Shown here piece by piece: positions 21,242-34,200 of a stretch of DNA of 64,000 bases. The position numbers and the translations under genes are program-made. Source of the DNA: Nyssa sinensis (lineage: Eukaryota; Streptophyta; Magnoliopsida; Cornales; Nyssaceae). Each line of letters opens with the position of its first letter. The stretch's first letter is position 1. The stretch lies in assembly GCA_008638375.1 (NCBI GenBank), contig CM018038.1, positions 17,699,485-17,763,484 of the forward strand. The letters are read 5' to 3'. A model generated the notes under the pieces. That model worked only from the letters and a program-made list of their open reading frames with translations. It ran no database searches and was not told where the DNA came from.

Positions 21242-22539
21242 TTTTTTTTTTGATAAGTAAAAGATATATAAAGAAGAAAAAATAAATACAAGATCAAGAG
21301 GGCATACCCTCGAACAAGCTAAAGGGAAGGAGATCTACTACAGGCAGAAGAACACACAACCCCAAGCAGGAAATAAAAACAAGAGAAAACAGAAATACAA
21401 AAACAAGAGGGCATACCCTCAGACAAGCAAAAGAAAACAAGAAAACTAGAGCTCATGGCCCATGCTGAGAAATATTACATATTAAAAATACTACAAGGAA
21501 GAGACCAAGTACACTGAAGATGTCTATTGGAGAGAGAGTCTTGAATCCCTCTAGAAGATGTGAGTCTGCCTCGGATCATATCCTGAGTTTGAGCTATGAT
21601 GGCCTTTGAGTTTTTCTCGATCTTGGTGAACAATCTGCTATTCCTTTCACGCCAAATGTTATAAATTGTACAAGCAAGAGTGAGCCGGCCTAAAATGGAA
21701 GAGAAAGACTTGCCTTTGAAAGAATTGGTAGCCCAAAGAATAGTCTGATGCCAGTCCCCATTAGGGTTTTGAAATCCACTTTTAGAGAGCAAATGGGACC
21801 ATATGTTGGAAGTAAAGGAACAAGAAAAGAAGAGGTGGTTGTGGCTTTCATTTTCTCTTAAACAGAAAAGGCACTTGGGGTCATGACCAAGATTAGAGAA
21901 GAAAAGACGGTCCTTGGTCCTTAAGCTGTGGCGGATGGCCATCCAAAGGATGAACCCTGCACGGGGGATAGCTTTAGGGAACCAAACAAGCTTCCACCAA
22001 GGAACCTAGGGGTTACGGCTACGCAGGGAATCCCAGGCAGAGTTGATGGAGAAGACCCCATTTAGGGAGGGAAGCCAAAAAGCTTTATCATCAAGGAGGG
22101 GGGATGGGAGAAGATTAGGAGGCATACCATTCTTAAGGTCCAGCAGGTGGGGGAGAATTTGCAATGGGCCAGTTCCAATGATTTCCAAGAATAATGTTAC
22201 TCATTGTAGCTTTTCTACCAAGACCTGAATCATATATAACTCTTTCTCCCATATTATCATAGATGGAGCCAGAAGGGAGCCAATAGTCAAACCAGAGAGA
22301 GGCAAAACACCCATTACCAATGACAATTTTGATGAATGGTTTGAATAACGAGCGGAATTTGATCATTTTCCTCCATGCCCATGAGCAAGATTGGGGACAT
22401 TTGATTTCCCAGAAACTTTTGCCTTTAAGAAGGTTGCTACGAATCCACTGAACCCAAAGGGATTTAGAGGGATTTTGAAATAGAGTCCATATGAGTTTCC
22501 CCAAAGCAGCTTGGTTCCATTCAACAAGCCCATATGAGC
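21242..22539 (-). mobile_element. 5'-truncated L1-type LINE in element A
   Basis: The insert is flanked by ccaactctcattttt at 21,227-21,241 and 22,540-22,554. The minus-strand A-tail appears as the T-run at 21,242-21,251. Reading leftward, 22,530-22,133 encodes the region after RT (CFASLWFDYWLPSGSIYDNM, MGERVIYDSGLGR). Then 22,188-22,006 (GVFSINSAWDSLRSRNP) and 21,942-21,475 hold the zf-RVT-like zinc motif CLFCRENESHNHLFFSC and the tail IRGRLTSSRGI. There are stops and a frameshift between these blocks. Endonuclease and RT catalytic core are absent owing to 5' truncation. The 3'UTR (about 21,242-21,474) has a short repeat (gagggcatacc) at about 21,299 and 21,410. Confidence 0.92.
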
Positions 22540-23290
22540 CCAACTCTCATTTTTGAGCATTTGCATAGCTCTTTTGTCAGCTCTGAGTCGCTAGTAAGCG
22601 CTGTCAGATCAACTGTATCTTCCTTGTAGTTTGTTCCACTATCTCTAGCCCATAGAGCTTCCTCTTACCCATCTTTGTCCAGCACAGTGGTGACCGGCAC
22701 TTCCTACCGTATAATGCCTCATATGGTGCAATACCAATACTAGTTTGATAGCTATTATTGTATGTGAACTCTACTAGTGGCAACTGATCCTCCTAACTCC
22801 CCTCAAAGTCTATGATACAGAACCGCAGTAAGTCCTCTAGAGTTTGTATCGTCCTCTTTGACTGGCCATCAGTCTCTGGATGATACCCAATACTAAGACT
22901 CAGTTTTGTACCCATAGCTTGCTGTAGACCTCTCCAGAATCGTGATACAAACCGTGGATCCCTATCAGATACAATCGATACTGAAACTCCGTGGAGTTTG
23001 ACAATCTCCTTGATATATAAGTCGGCTAGTCGCTGTAGGGTCTGTGTCGTCTTGGTTGCTAGGAAATGAGCTATCTTGGTCAACCTGTCCACAATGACCC
23101 AGATAGAATCACTCCCTCCTGCTATCTTTGGCAACCCTGACACAAAGTCCATCGTGATGTGTTCCCACTTCCACTAAGGAATAGGTAGCGACTATAGAAG
23201 TCCACCAGGCTTCTGGTGCTCTACTTTCACTTGCTGGCGCTTGGCATATTGTGCTATATACTCAGCTATGTCACACTTCATCCCAGACCA
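22540..23290 (-). pseudogene. integrase of element A
   Basis: Minus-strand 23,152-22,793 encodes the integrase core with [21 protein letters not shown] and [19 protein letters not shown]. The third acidic residue, normally E in DGQSE, is K here. A TAG replaces the tryptophan after DFEGS. The frame then continues through broken sequence to the LINE boundary. The HHCC zinc region upstream (23,290-23,150) is interrupted by a stop after RGTY. This enzyme would join element DNA to the genome. As read it is inactive. Confidence 0.88.
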
Positions 23291-24743
23291 CTAATAAGTA
23301 CCCCTGACATTATGATACATTTTGGAGTTCCCTGGACGCAAAGCAAATCTTGAACTGTGTGCCTCATCAAGAATCTCCTTCTTGAGCTCTGGCATATCGG
23401 GTACGCAGATCTTGCCTTGATAATATAATATCCCCTCTCGTACTGAAAACTTGGAGTCTATGCTTGTCTCAACTTCTTGATGAAGCTTAGTCAACTTCTC
23501 ATCATGAGTCAGCTCCTCTCTGATTTTGTCCACAATCGATAGACTGATTGTGACGTTGGCACACATTGCCTCAGAGATGGCCAGAACTATCTCTATCTCC
23601 ATATCCTCCAAGTTTCTCAGTATCTCGCACGTAGTTCCGTATAAGTAATGCCTCCATTTCTTCAAGACGAAGACAATGGCTGCTAGCTCGAGATCGTGTG
23701 TCGAATAGTTCCCCTCATGGGGTCTCAACCGTTGTGAGGCATATGCTACCACTCTTCTGTTTTGCATCAACACACACCCCAAGCCCTTGAATGAGGCATC
23801 ACTATAGATCACAAACCCTTCGGTTCCATCTGGCCCTGTCAATATAGGCGTAGCTATCCTGGAGAAGTCCATGACAAATCTCCTATAGTAGCCTGCTAAC
23901 CCCATGAAACTCCGCACTTCCGTGACACTCGTAGGCTAAGGCCAATTCATGCTTGCCTCGATCTTTTGAGAATCGACAGAGTTTTCCTCCTTGCTGATCA
24001 CGTGTCCTAGAAATGCTATACTAGGGAGCCAGAACTCACACTTCTTCAGCTTAGTGTACAGCTTCTGCTCTCCCAACTTTTGTAGAACTTTCCTCAGAAG
24101 TACCTCATGTTCCTCCTGATTCTTGGAATAAACCAAGATATCGTCTATGAACACAATCACGAAGTCGTCTAAGTACGGCTTGAACACACGGTTTATCATA
24201 TCCATGAATGCTGCTGGGGCATTGGTTACCTCAAATGGCATAACAAGAAACTTGTAGTGTCCATACCATGTTCTGAATGCTGTCTTTTGAATGTCAGCGG
24301 GTCTGACCTTCAGATGATGACAACCGGACCTCAGGTCGATCTGTGAGAACACCTAAGCTCTCTTCAATTGGTCGAACAAATCATCTACTCTGGGTAGTGG
24401 ATATCTGTTCCTAATGGTAACATTGTTCAACTCTCGATAGTCAATACACAACCTCATGGTTCCATCTTTCTTCTTCATGAACAATACAGGTGCACCCCAT
24501 GGTGAAAAGCTGGGTCGTATAAAACCCTTGTCCAATAACTCCTGTAATTGGAGCTTCAGCTCCTTCAGTTTTGCTGGTGCCATCCTATATGGTGTCTTGG
24601 ATATTGGTGTAGTGCCTGGCAGTACGTTGATGCAAAACTCAATCTCCCTATCTATGGGCATCCCGGGAAGATCATCCAGGAATACCTCGGGAAATTCCCT
24701 AGCGATGGGAATCTTCTCTAACTCAGGGTGTTGAGGGTCAGTG
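23291..24743 (-). pseudogene. RT and RNase H of element A, with in-frame losses
   Basis: Minus-strand 24,743-24,353 holds the RT fingers ([20 protein letters not shown]). Minus-strand 24,352-23,936 holds [15 protein letters not shown] and the catalytic [10 protein letters not shown]. Stops separate these from 23,917-23,291, which has [13 protein letters not shown] and [17 protein letters not shown] and then jumps from TTCEI to [12 protein letters not shown]. Against element B (17,672-17,477) this removes about 66 codons in frame, including the TDHKSL and ADALSR RNase H motifs. The segment between SRIATPI and the RNase H start is also shortened. The upstream codons are split by element D at 24,744 and resume at 38,483. 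Confidence 0.9.
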
Positions 24744-25204
24744 TGTAACACCCCGACCAAATTAATTTATAATTTGTCCGCTAATTATTAATTAAAAAGG
24801 AGAAAATTAATAAATGAGAAAATTAATCGAGAGTTCCTTGGTAGTTGCGATAGGCCAATAAAATAACTGAACACGTCAAAAGGGGAGGGATGTGATACCC
24901 AAACCTAATTACTGATTAATTTATGGAATGAAGTCATCTTGGAAAATAATTGCAGTAATATAACTGTTTAAACCCGTTTTAACACTATTAGAACTCAAAT
25001 TAGCTAACTATGGAAAACACCAATAAATAATGAACGACGCAAAGCTTGGGATATCGAAGCTAACCTAAATGGGGATTGACTAGAAGAAACCGCTTCGTAA
25101 AACAACAATAGAAAAGAAAATATAAAGCAAAAAGGCAAAACCATAAATTGAGGGTAACAAACAAGGCATAAGCCCAAAATGAGGGAAAAATGCCAAAAAT
25201 GAGG

Positions 25205-25300
25205 CCAAGGGGATTTGAACCCTTAACCAAGTGGGGCAAGATTCTAAACACCTAAAAATTTACCAAATGGGTCACAAGCACTTTTGTGATTCATTATACA
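25205..25300 (-). other. tRNA-like sequence with A-box/B-box resemblance in the D LTR
   Basis: On the minus strand tgacccatttggtaaattttt (about 25,273-25,253) is followed by ggttcaaatcc (about 25,219-25,209). The latter is a close match to the Pol III B box and lies in a possible T-arm (aaggg, loop, ccctt). The same layout occurs in LTR F at 53,519-53,586, also antisense to its LTR and about 430-470 bases from the LTR start. An acceptor stem is not evident, so I do not call a tRNA gene. Confidence 0.4.
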
Positions 25301-25302
25301 TA

Positions 25303-25304
<2 letters not shown>

Positions 25305-25334
<30 letters not shown>
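25305..25334. repeat. (AT)n microsatellite in the 5' LTR of D
   Basis: About 15 AT dinucleotides. The matching position of the 3' LTR (about 34,640-34,660) has a shorter run, so the two LTR copies have diverged in repeat number. Similar AT runs lie at 31,207-31,233 and 42,255-42,287 in the other LTR family. Confidence 0.9.
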
Positions 25335-25338
<4 letters not shown>

Positions 25339-26465
25339 TGATAGCAAAAATGAGGTTGCAGACTCTCATTAGACCAACACACCCACCAATTAAAATGTAT
25401 GTAGATTTTCAACCCACATATATATATATATGTATGTATGTATTTATACACCTAAATTATAATATATAGGATATAGGTGTATAGACTAGGGAACGAGTGG
25501 GAGAGGGTGGTGTGTGATCAGCTCAAGGCATTGAGTATACTGTCCATGGCATTGTGCTGTGCAGATAAGGGCATGATGACCTGTGCGGGTGATGATGGTA
25601 TTAGGTCTATAATAATATATAGTGTAAGTGTGTGCATGTGAATTTCGGCCATGGTGAGAGAGAGTGAAGGAGGGAGAAGGAGCTGAAGAGAGGGCTGGGG
25701 AGTGCATAAGCATAACAGAACCAGCCATTGAAGGCCTCATCGTGAGCCTAAGAGCAGAGAGGAACTTGATTGAAGGTACAGGCCAAAAACCTCAAAATCT
25801 TTCTTTTTATTCTTTCCCTTTGTTTCAGTATATTTAAACCTTACATTTCATGCATGCGTTAACATGAAACTAAAGGACAGATACTAAGCAAAAAAGGAAG
25901 AAGCTAGGAGGCTCGAAACACACAATCCATAGAAAAACTGCCATTAAAGGACCACTGTGGAGCAGGTCTAAAACGACCAAGGCCAAACCTCACTTAGCCC
26001 ATTGGAACCTCAAATAGATCTCAGGAAGGTTTCAAAAACCCTATTCCGCGACCTAGAAGCTTAGGAAAAGACCCCAAAATATCGACTTGCAGGTCACGGG
26101 TTTAGAACCCAACTTCAAAAATAGACCCCTATTTCCTATTTTAGAATGGGGATCGAACCCCCTTGCCATGACGATTAAAACAAGCCGCAGCAAGCTTGAA
26201 ACGGTGATGAAATGGCCACTTACCAGCCAGTTGCAAGTCGTGATTATCCAACCCACTTACTCTGATGTGCTTGGATGAGTTGCATTTTCAATTTAAAAAG
26301 GTTTTAGTTTCCGCTGTTTTAACCCTACATTTAGAATGCAATTCATTGTAAAGTTTAGAAGTTGCCTTTGGTTGTTCGCATTGTCGGTGGAGAAAACTGA
26401 CAAGGTGGCCAACTAGCATTACGCCCTCGGGATCTGCATAAGGTGGGTTTCGGGTCATGACAGAG

Positions 26466-26477
26466 TGGTATCAGAGC
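26466..26477 (+). promoter_or_regulatory. primer-binding site of element D
   Basis: TGGTATCAGAGC starts three bases after the LTR end. It is the standard site complementary to the initiator methionine tRNA used by many plant Ty3/gypsy and Ty1/copia elements. Confidence 0.92.
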
Positions 26478-29088
26478 TTAGGTTAATGGTCTTTGGGGAA
26501 AACTAAGTTGTGATTGAAGTTGATGTTTAGTCCTGAAAAGGTAGGCAATAGATGTATTAGTCCTGATTTCAATTCAAAAGCAGCAGTTAAATCAGGATAC
26601 TCAATACAATGGCTATTGATTTAGATCAGGAGCAGCTGACTCCTTCAAAGTCCTAGCAGCCCTATTGTTATTAGGAGCAGCCATATCTTCCTCTTCTGAA
26701 TCATTGTATGAACTGTTAGAAAGTAATTGATGATCAGATGAGCAATAAACCTCGGGAGAAAATAGACTTATGAACGAAATTGATGATCTTGAGAATTTGA
26801 GGACTATATCTGAGTTTATAGTTAATGATTCTTTGGGAAAGATCATACCAACATTGGATTTGAGGATTGGAGGATTTAAATGATTAAATGATCCATGACT
26901 TTTGGAGGACGATAGCGTGTTTAGGTCCTGAGATTAATAGCCTTAAGAGACAACTACTAAATAGATGGGACTATCACAGGTAACATTATAAATGTGATGA
27001 TTCTCTTGGAGACTGTTGTATGATGAATGATTATTTGGGGAGAAACTCGAACGAATCTTGTTGAACTATATGATGGTATAACCCACTTGTAAATAATACT
27101 TTATCGAGATTAGTCGAGTTATTTCAAAAGTAAATGATTGATGATTCTAAATAACCTTTAAGGATCAATGTGACCTAATAGTTAAAGAGGCCAAACTTGT
27201 AGCAAATGTCCGGAAGGATTGTGAGGACAACAATTAAGATATAAGAGATACGTGATTCCTTGAGGTACTACGGTAACAACTGTAATTGGAAAGAATGTAA
27301 GAGTGACTAAAACTGTGGTATTAGAGGAAGTTGTGAACTTCCATTATTATAAAATAAAAAAAACCATCATTAATCATGATGGACTCTAAATACCAAAAGT
27401 AATGACTTAATGACAAGATGACCAAATTGCTTAAACAATTCTAAAAGATGACATGAAGTCCAAGATTGTGAATAGCAGTTCTTGAGTAAGTACCAGTATG
27501 ATGTTAAATCGTTGGTTACGGATAAAACTGATCATATGATAGTGTGACTCTAAGGTCACAGAAGTGTATAAAGAACTCCCCATACGATTGAAAAGGTTCT
27601 CTAGGAGAACAGATTTGTAAATTAGGGAAGAAACGTAGCATGTAATGAAAACCGAATATGATTGCTGAGTAAGAAAAACTAAACACCTGAATAACCTTTT
27701 GAACAGAGATAAGGAAAAACCAAAATAATAGCTATGGATTAAAAGGTCACGAGACCTTGAGATTCAAATTTTTCAAATGAGGTGAGAGGTTCAAGGTGAA
27801 CCAATTATGATCTTACAGTTAAGAATGCCTACAAAAGTAGACTGTAATACGAAGAATTGTTGACTGGGGTAAAAGACTGCCCAAAGAGATTTTTAATAAG
27901 TCTATTGAGACTTAAAGAAGAAATGAACAAATATAATTGCTATACTTAATCCATAAAGGAATGGGAGGATAAAAATCTATGGAAGGTTCAATCGTAAACA
28001 AAAGACAAAAAGGGTATCCGTGCCAACCTTTGAATTGAAAGAAATTAAGGAACTCATTTCCTCGACCTATCTAATAGATAAGAAAATGTATACATAAGAA
28101 TTCAAAAACAAAGGCGGATGTGCCAATAAAATGGTACAAAATGAAACGAAAGGAAATTGGTAAATCTTCAAGTAACCCTTGGAGTTGGGCACGTGTTTGA
28201 AAATCCTGAACGGAATTTAAAAATTTCCCCTCCCATGAGCAAATGTTGTATCGTAAAGACAGAATGGTATGTGAGGAAATAAGAAGACCATCATAATTGT
28301 TTCAACATCCAAAAGAACATCTTGTTCCTCAGATGTGAACATATCCAACCTTTGTCTTGTTGCAATCAACATTCCACCGGCACTGCAATCGTCATTTAAC
28401 CCTCTAGCTGACTTGGTAGGACGGTTCCTCTTGTTTCTCCAGTCCAAACCCCAACCACGTGAACTTTCAATGGAAATCTCTCTCGTTGCAATTCATGCCG
28501 CCAAGTGCATCGGATAAAGTCCAAAGTGGAATTGGTAAACTAAAGACTCTATTCTAAAATGAAGACTAAAATACTTGAATAAGAAATCTAATGTATTCTA
28601 AATGATAAGAGGGGTGTATTAGCTACACCGTTACCTTTATATTATCAGTACGAAAGAAACTGATTGAAGTGTAAAGGTTTATAAATGGTGGAGATCCATG
28701 GGCATAACAGGGAGAAATAGTCAAATGACTGTAAAAGATGACATCGAGTGAGTAATGGAAGCATAATGGATCCTTAGCTACATGTCTAAAGACTAAACAA
28801 ATAAACACTGAAATGATGATGCGGGAATTTGGAAACTTAAGTTTAAAACTTCGAGAAAGTTAAAAGTCAAATTTTTGGCCTGCGAATCACCATAGAAATT
28901 AAACGAAGAAGAATACGAAAGGATGGTCGAACTTGTGTAAAATATTTTCTCGTATGGAGAAAACAGTACCTAAAAGACCATTATACACCAAAAGACGAAT
29001 AACAAGGAGAAATTATGAACATAGAATAAGCATAAGAGAGGTTAGAGTCTCCTAGATATGACCAACTAAGTTTTGAGGACAAAACTTC
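26478..29088 (+). other. non-coding interior of element D
   Basis: About 2.6 kb, AT-rich, with no frame longer than about 80 codons and no retrotransposon motif. It is rich in short phrases such as 'tgagg', 'taatgat' and 'ggaaaac', which suggest a long-decayed pol, but I cannot align them. A GC-richer island at about 28,340-28,500 is described separately. In an element with a primer site and polypurine tract this interior would serve mainly as packaged RNA. Confidence 0.7.
28217..28510 (-). other. coding-like island of unknown origin in D
   Basis: Minus-strand 28,447-28,217 reads DWRNKRNRPTKSARGLND, then CSAGGMLIATRQRLDMFTSE and EEQDVLLDVETIM, with a base composition unlike the AT-rich interior around it. 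The frame is short and no clear splice site closes it. It may be a captured host exon or a chance open frame. I do not recognise the protein. Confidence 0.3.
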
Positions 29089-29105
29089 TTTTAAGGGGGG
29101 TAGGA
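29089..29105 (+). promoter_or_regulatory. polypurine tract of element D
   Basis: Tttaaggggggtaggat-type sequence immediately precedes the 3' LTR start at 29,106, the usual place and composition for Tekay/Reina-type elements. Confidence 0.85.
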
Positions 29106-29567
29106 TGTAACACCCCGACCTAATTAATTTATAATTTGTCCGCTAATTATTAATTAGAAAGGAGAAAAAGAATAAATGAGAAAATTAATCGAGAGTTCCT
29201 TGGTAGTTGCGATAGGCCAATAAAATAACTGAACACGTCAAAAGGGGAGGGATGTGATACCCGAACCTAATTACTGATTAATTTATGGAATGAAGTCATC
29301 TTGGAACATAATTGCAGCAATATAATTGTTTAAACCCGTTTTAACACTATTAGAACTCGGATTAGCTAACTACAGAAAACACCAATAAATAATGACCGAC
29401 GCAAAGCTTGGGATATCGAAGCTAACCCAAATGGGGATTGACCAGAAGAAACCGCTTCGTAAAAACAACAATAGAAAAGAAAATATAAAGGAAAAAGGCA
29501 AAACGATAAATTGAGGGTGCCAAACAAGGCATAAGCCCAAAATGAGGGGAAAATGCCAAAAATGAGG

Positions 29568-31207
29568 GGGCTTGACACTCAAGAAAGGGCTTGACACTTT
29601 TGCCTCGTTTTCTGGGTTGCACCATAATGCTACTAAAAGTCACCTTTTTCTTTCTAGCATGGATTGCAGTTCTAAGCAGAACATTATTAATCATATTGGA
29701 TTTACTGAAGGTGCCCTCCCTCTTTGCTATCTTGGAGTGCCTCTGATCTCTACCAAGTTGAAAGCCCAAGATTGTAAAGTTTTGGTTGACCGTATTATTG
29801 GAAAAATCACCCATTGGTCTAACAAATCCCTATCATTTGCAAGTCGGTTTCAGTTGATCAATTCTGTTCTGTTTAGTATCCAGGTTTACTGGTCTTCCCA
29901 TTTCATTCTTCGTAGGAAGGTGGTGCATCAAATTGAGCAAGCAATGAGAAATTTTCTTTGGAGTGGCAATCATCTCATCTCCTTTGGATCCAAAGTCTCT
30001 TGGGCTGATGTCACTTGTCCTAAGAATGAAGGGGGTCTTGGGCTAAAGAAACTTTCTAAATTGAACCTAGCTGTTCTGGGTAAGCACATCTGGGCAATAT
30101 TTCAAAACCCCTCTATCTCCCCTTGGGTCCTTTGGATTCGCAGCAATCTCCTTAAAAGGTAAAAGTTTCTGGGAGGTCAAATGTCCTCAATCATGTTCGT
30201 GGACTTGGAGGAAAATGCCTAAATTCAGATCCCTATTCAAGCCTCACATCAAGATTTCTATTGGGAACGGTTGCTTTGCCTCTCTTTGGTTTGACTATTG
30301 GCTCCCTACTGGGCCCATCTACGACAACATGGGTGAAAGGGTCATTTATGACTCAGGACTTGGGAGATATTCTGACGTTAGATCCATCATCCTAGATAAC
30401 CAATGGAACTGGCCCATGGCCAATTCTCCACACTTGATTGAGTTAAAAAATGGTATGCCTTCAGATCTTCATCCTTCCTCCCATTGTGAAGATAAAGCCA
30501 TTTGGATGCCTTTAGCCAATGGGGACTTCTCTATCAAATCAGCTTGGGATATTTTGAGAAGCCGTAATCCCCAGATTCACTGGTGGAAGCTTGCTTGGCA
30601 TTCCAAAGCCATCCCTCGTATAGGATTCATCCTTTGGATGCCCATTCGGAATAGTCTCAGAACCAAGGACCGATGTTACTCCTTCAACCTTGGCCATGAC
30701 CCCAAATGTCTTTTTTGCCTACAAGAAAATGAGAGTCATAACCACATTTTCTTTTCTTGCTCCTTCACTTCCAACATTTGGTCTCACTTACTCTCCAAAA
30801 GTGGATGTCAATCCCCCTTTGGGGACTAGCAGCAGATCATCCTTGGGCTAGCAACACGTTCAAAGGCAAGAAATTCTCCTCTACGATAGGAAAGCTCACT
30901 TTAGCTTGCACTGTCTGTAATATCCCGACCCGGGATATAGCATGTGCACCGGGCTGGACCGGGCTATAAAATGTAATCCCGAATTATAAGCCGTGAAATG
31001 ACATAAATAAAAGTGGATGCGTAATAGACTGTATTGTTTAATTACGATGCATAGGTACGAGAGGCAAACAGTCACGGGTGTCCAGGTGCCGTTGCACCGG
31101 AAGCCGAATTACTGAAAAACGTGCAAGTGAATGTCGACGCATAATTTTTTTAAGTAAATTTAAATGATTATGAATATTATATATACATATATATATATGG
31201 TTGGATG

Positions 31208-31239
<32 letters not shown>

Positions 31240-34200
31240 ACAATATAATTAAATGAAAGGAAATAAAATGGAAAGAAGGGAAGTTCCAATACAAATATCA
31301 GTGTGTGTGCATCACTGTGTGTGTGTGTGTATCACTGTGTGTGTGTGTGTTTGGGAAACCACACCAACCGACTTGGTGGTGTGTGTATATGTGATATATG
31401 TATATATGTAAATATATATATGTATATGAGGTACGTGGATGGAGGAGATTTAAGGGGCAATTCTCTGCAGTCAAGGATGACTGCAAGAGAGAGAGAGAGA
31501 GATAAGGTAGAGAGAGAAGAGGCGGTGAGTGTTTTGTATATATATATATATATGTATACGGGTTTGAGAGATGAGAGGTTAGAAAAGGAAAGAAGGGTCA
31601 GGAACTGAAGGGGAGAAGAAGGGAGAGAGATTGGTTCAGAAACAGAAAGGTGGGAGAGTCACAGTGAGCTCAAAATCCGAAACCCAGGTAATTGATTTCA
31701 GTTCTGTTATTTCGATTTAAAGCATAAAGCTTAGATATAATTGTGGGGTCTGAACAAGCATGAAATATAGAAATTATTGCAAAAAGAATGAAGCTAAATG
31801 GTGTAGAAACCATAGAGAAAATTTGAGTTGCAGGTTCGGGAGGATAATCGGGTTCCATGAACTTTATGTTTAAAAACTTGTTTTGAGTTGTTAGAAATGA
31901 CCTACACAAGTGTAGAAACACACTAGAAACATTTTTGAGCCAAAACCGTGATTTAAACGCCATGAAATAGAAGAATCCACATGGCCGGAGAATCGGCCGA
32001 AAATGTTAAACCCCTATTTCGTGATGATGGGGAGGGCTTTAGGGCAAGTCGAGGCTAGGGTCGAGATCCTTGGAGGGAAAGGAATGGAACGGCATTGAAA
32101 ACGGCTTAAAAAATGATTAAAAATGAGTCACCGTCGCCGGAGAGGACGACAGTGCACGCCGGAAACCTACCGGAGACGTGGGGAAGACGATCGGAAAAGC
32201 GTGGGTCTATTCGGGGACGGATCCGGGTTGGATCGGGTCGGTACCCGACCGGAAATAAAAACGGAGCCAAATTGTGTCGTTTTGGGTTTTTGGTTTAAAT
32301 GGATTTAGGGCTGTTTGGTAACTGGGATAATAAATAGAATTGGGTTTTGGGGTCAACCGAACCATGGATAGGGATAGGGAATTGGGTTTATTGTATTCCG
32401 GTTCTTGAATGAAACTGAACTGTTTGGTTCAGGAGAAAGGCTGACCGGTTTAGGGTTTTGGGGTCTGAACCAACTGGTTCAGACCGCAGCTTATGGAATT
32501 TATGAACTGGCCCCAAATGTTTTGAAAAATTACACTAAGGCCCAAAAAGAAAAATTAATTAAATCTTAATTTTACAAAAATACCCCTGACTCAAAAGTGG
32601 GTCAAACGAGGTCCAAATAGGGCAAATGAATAGTCAATTTTTATTATCTCGCATGCTCTGAGTCCAATGGTGAGGTCCGTTTCACGAGACGGAGTCCCAA
32701 AAAGTTACGACTCGTAAAAATGACCAAAATACCCCTGCTTCATAGGTGAGTCAAATGGACTCCGATTGAATTAAAGAACTAGTGAATTTTTATTATTCTG
32801 AACCTTCCGAATCTATTGGTAATGTCAAAATTATGAAAAGAGGTTCCGAGAACAACAGACATATAAAAGTCTAAATAAGTATTAGAAATACTGATCATAG
32901 CAAGGCATAGAATTTGGTGAATAGAAATTATTCTGAAACGTATTTACTGATATATAGGGAACTCAACGGGAAAAGGAAAACCTACAGGAGACTGATTTAG
33001 CAATGCATTAGAGGTAAGTAGATACCCTTTCTCTTCCATGTGGTGTTATCAAGCCAAGTTCATTCTTTTACTGCCAAACTTGTACTCCTGAGCGTATCTG
33101 ATGTTATTGTCTCCACAATATGATATTGTTCTATCTGGTGGACATTGATTTATTGTTGTACCATTGTTATCATGTTGAACCGTGCTTTGAAATGCCTATT
33201 GTTATGTTTCCATTGAATTGATGATATTCCATTTTTATATACTCCTATGGAATCATGTATGATCATGAAATGTTTATGTATATTGGATTTGTGCTCAGTC
33301 ACAATATCCATCCGATGCTTTTAAATTCACTGAAGACCTTCGGGTCGAGTCCGTGAACGGACATATGGCCATACACTGGAATGCACTGAAGGGGGTAAAC
33401 CGGGCCCCTAAGGACCGAGGGCATATCAAGCCCTGACACAGAACAAAAGCATCTCTTATACGATTGCTCAACTATAATTGTTGAATTACATTGTTCTTGT
33501 GATTATCTAGTATTGTGAGATATTCCTTTATTGATCTATTGTGATCAATTATAATGGCAGTACTTTCTTGTTATTGTACTATCGTCGAGAATTCCAGGAC
33601 ATTGTTATGCCATTCCTACTGATTACACATTGTCATCCCACTGTTCATTTGCCACTGTTCACATGTTAAGAGTTTCATGTTGATGTTATGTCCCTTACTC
33701 CTAATTGTACATGGTGTTCTATAGTTTATTGGCCCTTATGGCAACTGTTCCCATTGGCTATCATGGCATCTTATTTCTTATGATTGGCTATCATATTCTT
33801 GTTCTTGGATTCATATTCTTTTATGATCCTCGATACCAGTGTCGGAGATCTGTATTTACTTGCTGGGCTCTTGTAGCTCATTCCACCCTCCTCACCCCCA
33901 TTTCAGGTACTGATGCCGCGAGACCCCGGTAGGAGTTTAAAGACATAGAAGGACATTTGAGGAAATGCATCAGTTTATGTTTTAGTTCTCCCATGTATTC
34001 ACCACCCTCGAGTGCTGGTCATGTTTGGTTCTTATTTTGTTTATGTAGAACCATATTATGTATTGTAAAGACTTTCACTAACATTGTGTATTGAAAAGAC
34101 TTCCGCTATTATTGTTTTGAGGTTTTAGTACTTTGCACATTAGTACTATGATACAGGAATGGAAAAAGTAGGGACGGCCTTCGGGTCGGCCCCGCGACAC

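Larger units (their letters stand above)
24744..26462 (+). repeat. 5' LTR of element D, internally deleted
   Basis: 1,719 bp. It aligns to the 3' LTR as 29,106-29,567, then 34,567-35,598, then 38,278-38,482. About 2.7 kb present in the 3' copy is missing after aacccac at about 26,256. It holds an (AT)n run at 25,305-25,334, a minus-strand tRNA-like B-box region at 25,205-25,231 and a further ttcgat-type motif near 26,145-26,165. No gene is seen. Confidence 0.9.

Noticed and set aside
33705..33932. Hydrophobic open frame in solo LTR C (and 56,399-56,695 in C2)
   Set aside because: Both lie in a conserved LTR part with no start context or domain. Their similarity reflects LTR homology, not a gene.
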